In this document: piece by piece, positions 6,468 to 7,452 of the stretch
How positions within the stretch are numbered: position 1 is the first letter of the stretch
How the letters are laid out: each line of letters starts with the position of its first letter
Assembly (NCBI GenBank): GCA_009700365.1
Contig: WLME01000053.1
Coordinates: forward strand, 1-7,452
Reading direction: 5' to 3'
Origin: Actinomycetota bacterium
GTDB taxonomy: Bacteria; Actinomycetota; Actinomycetes; Nanopelagicales; Nanopelagicaceae
Length of the DNA stretch: 7,452 bases
The notes under the pieces: model-generated
What the model saw: the letters and a program-made list of their open reading frames with translations, nothing else
What the model was told of the DNA's origin: nothing
Database searches by the model: none
Program-made: the position numbers and the translations under genes

Positions 6468-7295
6468 TGTGTTCCGGGTAGCAAACTAGCCATGCTTCAA
6501 AAGGCATTTGGAACAAGTGCGGATCAAATCATTATCGACCTCGAGGATTCGGTAACACCCCTTGATAAGCCACTTGCCCGTGAAAATGTTGAAGAATTCT
6601 TTCGCTCTTTAAAGACTGATAAAAGAGTGTCGATTCGTTTAAATGAGCGAACAAGCGATGAAATCAAGGCAGACCGCACTTTGATTCGTGCACTTCGGGG
6701 TGGCCCACTTACATCTGTCATTCTTCCCAAGATCCACACACTCGATGATGTGCGATTTTGGAATCGGTACTTACCTCGTGAATTTTCCTTTGAAGTTCAG
6801 ATTGAAAGCGCAATGGGACTGGTTAATACCGCTGCAATTGCTTCACATTCTCGTGTGCACTCTCTAGCTTTTGGCCCAGCTGACTTTATGGCTTCTACAG
6901 GAATGCCATCTAGCGCTCCCGGAACCCCATCGAAGGAGGTTCCAAGAGCTCTGGAATATCCTCTTTCTGAGATAGTTATTGCAGCACATGCATATGGAAA
7001 ATTAGCGTACGACGGTCCTTATTTTGAAATCGCAAATCAAGTGGGGCTTTCGGACTCTGCAAACACTGCACGCGCACTGGGCGCCGATGGCAAGTGGGCG
7101 ATTCATCCAGATCAGATTTCAATAATCAATGAACTATTTACTCCATCCGAAGAAGAAATCGAAACGGCGCAGAGAATTATTGATGCTTTCGATAATTCAT
7201 CTGGTGCTGCGAATTTTAATGGACTTATGATTGATGAAGCATCGAAGAAAGTTGCAGAGAGATTATTAGAGAGAGCTACTCGGATTCACAAATAG
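6453..7295 (+). CDS. CitE-like CoA-ester lyase (HpcH/HpaI aldolase / citrate lyase beta family)
   Basis: This 280-residue TIM-barrel protein has CitE-like features: RSLLCVPGS (2-10), DLEDSV (29-34), substrate-contacting Arg62 in SIRLNE, LPKI (91-94), QIESAMGLVN (116-125) with a probable Mg ligand Glu118, FGPADFMASTG (140-150) with a probable second ligand Asp144, KWAIHPDQ (214-221) and a C-terminal FNGLMID segment. Stand-alone CitE-like proteins cleave or form hydroxyacyl-CoA esters such as citramalyl-CoA or malyl-CoA. The precise substrate here cannot be read. The superfamily also contains the 2-keto-3-deoxy-rhamnonate aldolase RhmA, but the IHPDQ and C-terminal motifs favour the CoA-ester branch. 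The gene starts 10 bp after rhaB with no clear ribosome binding site, so it is probably co-transcribed with the rhamnose genes. Its role in that pathway is unknown. Its tail overlaps a convergent gene by 20 bp. Confidence 0.87.
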   Translation: MRSLLCVPGSKLAMLQKAFGTSADQIIIDLEDSVTPLDKPLARENVEEFFRSLKTDKRVSIRLNERTSDEIKADRTLIRALRGGPLTSVILPKIHTLDDVRFWNRYLPREFSFEVQIESAMGLVNTAAIASHSRVHSLAFGPADFMASTGMPSSAPGTPSKEVPRALEYPLSEIVIAAHAYGKLAYDGPYFEIANQVGLSDSANTARALGADGKWAIHPDQISIINELFTPSEEEIETAQRIIDAFDNSSGAANFNGLMIDEASKKVAERLLERATRIHK

Positions 7296-7452
7296 CAATT
7301 GGTTCACCAGTTTTTATCTCATCGCCATCTTTGAAGTAGATCTCTACCAATTTTCCAGCAACAGGTGATGGAACTTCGACAGTAGCTTTATCGGTCTCGA
7401 CCTCCATGAGTGGATCGCCGACGGCGATTACATCTCCGGCTGCTTTCTTCCA
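7276..7452 (-). CDS. Lipoyl-domain protein, C-terminal part (runs off the right edge)
   Basis: The last 58 codons are visible on the minus strand, beginning WKKAAGDVIAVGDPLMEVET and ending AICESE before a TAG stop. This is most of a lipoyl/biotinyl attachment domain. VETDKATVEVPSP is the lipoylation motif of 2-oxoacid dehydrogenase E2 proteins, with the modified Lys at visible residue 22 (a biotin carrier would have MKM). Only about 20 residues of a full lipoyl domain are missing on the far side. In ordinary E2 proteins this domain is N-terminal and is followed by a linker, an E3-binding domain and a catalytic domain. Here the reading frame stops right after it. It may therefore be a stand-alone lipoyl carrier of about 80 residues, or a lipoyl domain at the C-terminus of a larger protein such as a fused E1. 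The domain is certain. The parent protein is not. Confidence 0.85.
   Translation of the reverse strand, partial: WKKAAGDVIAVGDPLMEVETDKATVEVPSPVAGKLVEIYFKDGDEIKTGEPIAICESE

Noticed and set aside
6453..7295. Reading the last operon gene as the 2-keto-3-deoxy-L-rhamnonate aldolase RhmA
   Set aside because: RhmA belongs to the same superfamily and would fit the sugar, but the RSLLCVPGS, KWAIHPDQ and C-terminal FNGLMID motifs are those of CitE-like CoA-ester lyases, and no rhamnonate-pathway genes are present.
1..7452. Mobile elements, CRISPR arrays, tRNA or rRNA genes, defence systems
   Set aside because: No transposase, integrase, spaced repeat array or RNA-gene pattern is visible. Nearly all of the window is explained by metabolic genes.

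Overview
The window looks like part of the chromosome of a streamlined, low-GC actinobacterium. The base composition is moderate (roughly mid-40s % GC, judged by eye), genes abut or overlap, and the enzyme types fit Actinobacteria: an adrenodoxin-reductase-like FprA, a Gram-positive-type RhaI and a fused aldolase/dehydrogenase. A freshwater acI-type (Nanopelagicales) lineage would fit, but that is inference from gene types and compactness, not a sequence match.

Layout. On the minus strand at the left are the first 72 codons of a ferredoxin/adrenodoxin-type NADP reductase (1-216). Just upstream of it is a LacI-family repressor gene (238-1275). A 174-bp divergent control region (1276-1449) holds a perfect 17-bp palindrome, CTGTTCAAATTGAACAG, and two further copies of its half-site. 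On the plus strand follows a tight catabolic operon: rhaM (1450-1773), rhaI (1807-2973), a fused rhamnulose-1-phosphate aldolase/short-chain dehydrogenase (2961-5024), rhaB (5027-6442) and a CitE-like CoA-ester lyase (6453-7295). At the right edge the C-terminal 58 codons of a lipoyl-domain protein run on the minus strand (7276-7452), overlapping the tail of the citE-like gene by 20 bp.

How the genes work together. RhaM interconverts rhamnose anomers, RhaI makes L-rhamnulose, and RhaB phosphorylates it. The aldolase half of the fusion cleaves L-rhamnulose-1-phosphate to DHAP and L-lactaldehyde, and its dehydrogenase half is expected to oxidise lactaldehyde to L-lactate. The divergent LacI-type protein is the obvious candidate local regulator, acting at the palindrome. 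No rhamnose transporter or lactate dehydrogenase lies in the window.

The core is a recognisable rhamnose pathway of a known non-E. coli type, not a new system. The less ordinary points are the CitE-like gene at the end of the operon, a lipoyl protein that stops right after its lipoyl domain, an Asp at a position aligned to a metal-binding His in RhaI, the arrangement of operator half-sites, and a hairpin spanning the rhaB/citE-like junction. I see no mobile elements, CRISPR arrays, tRNA or rRNA.
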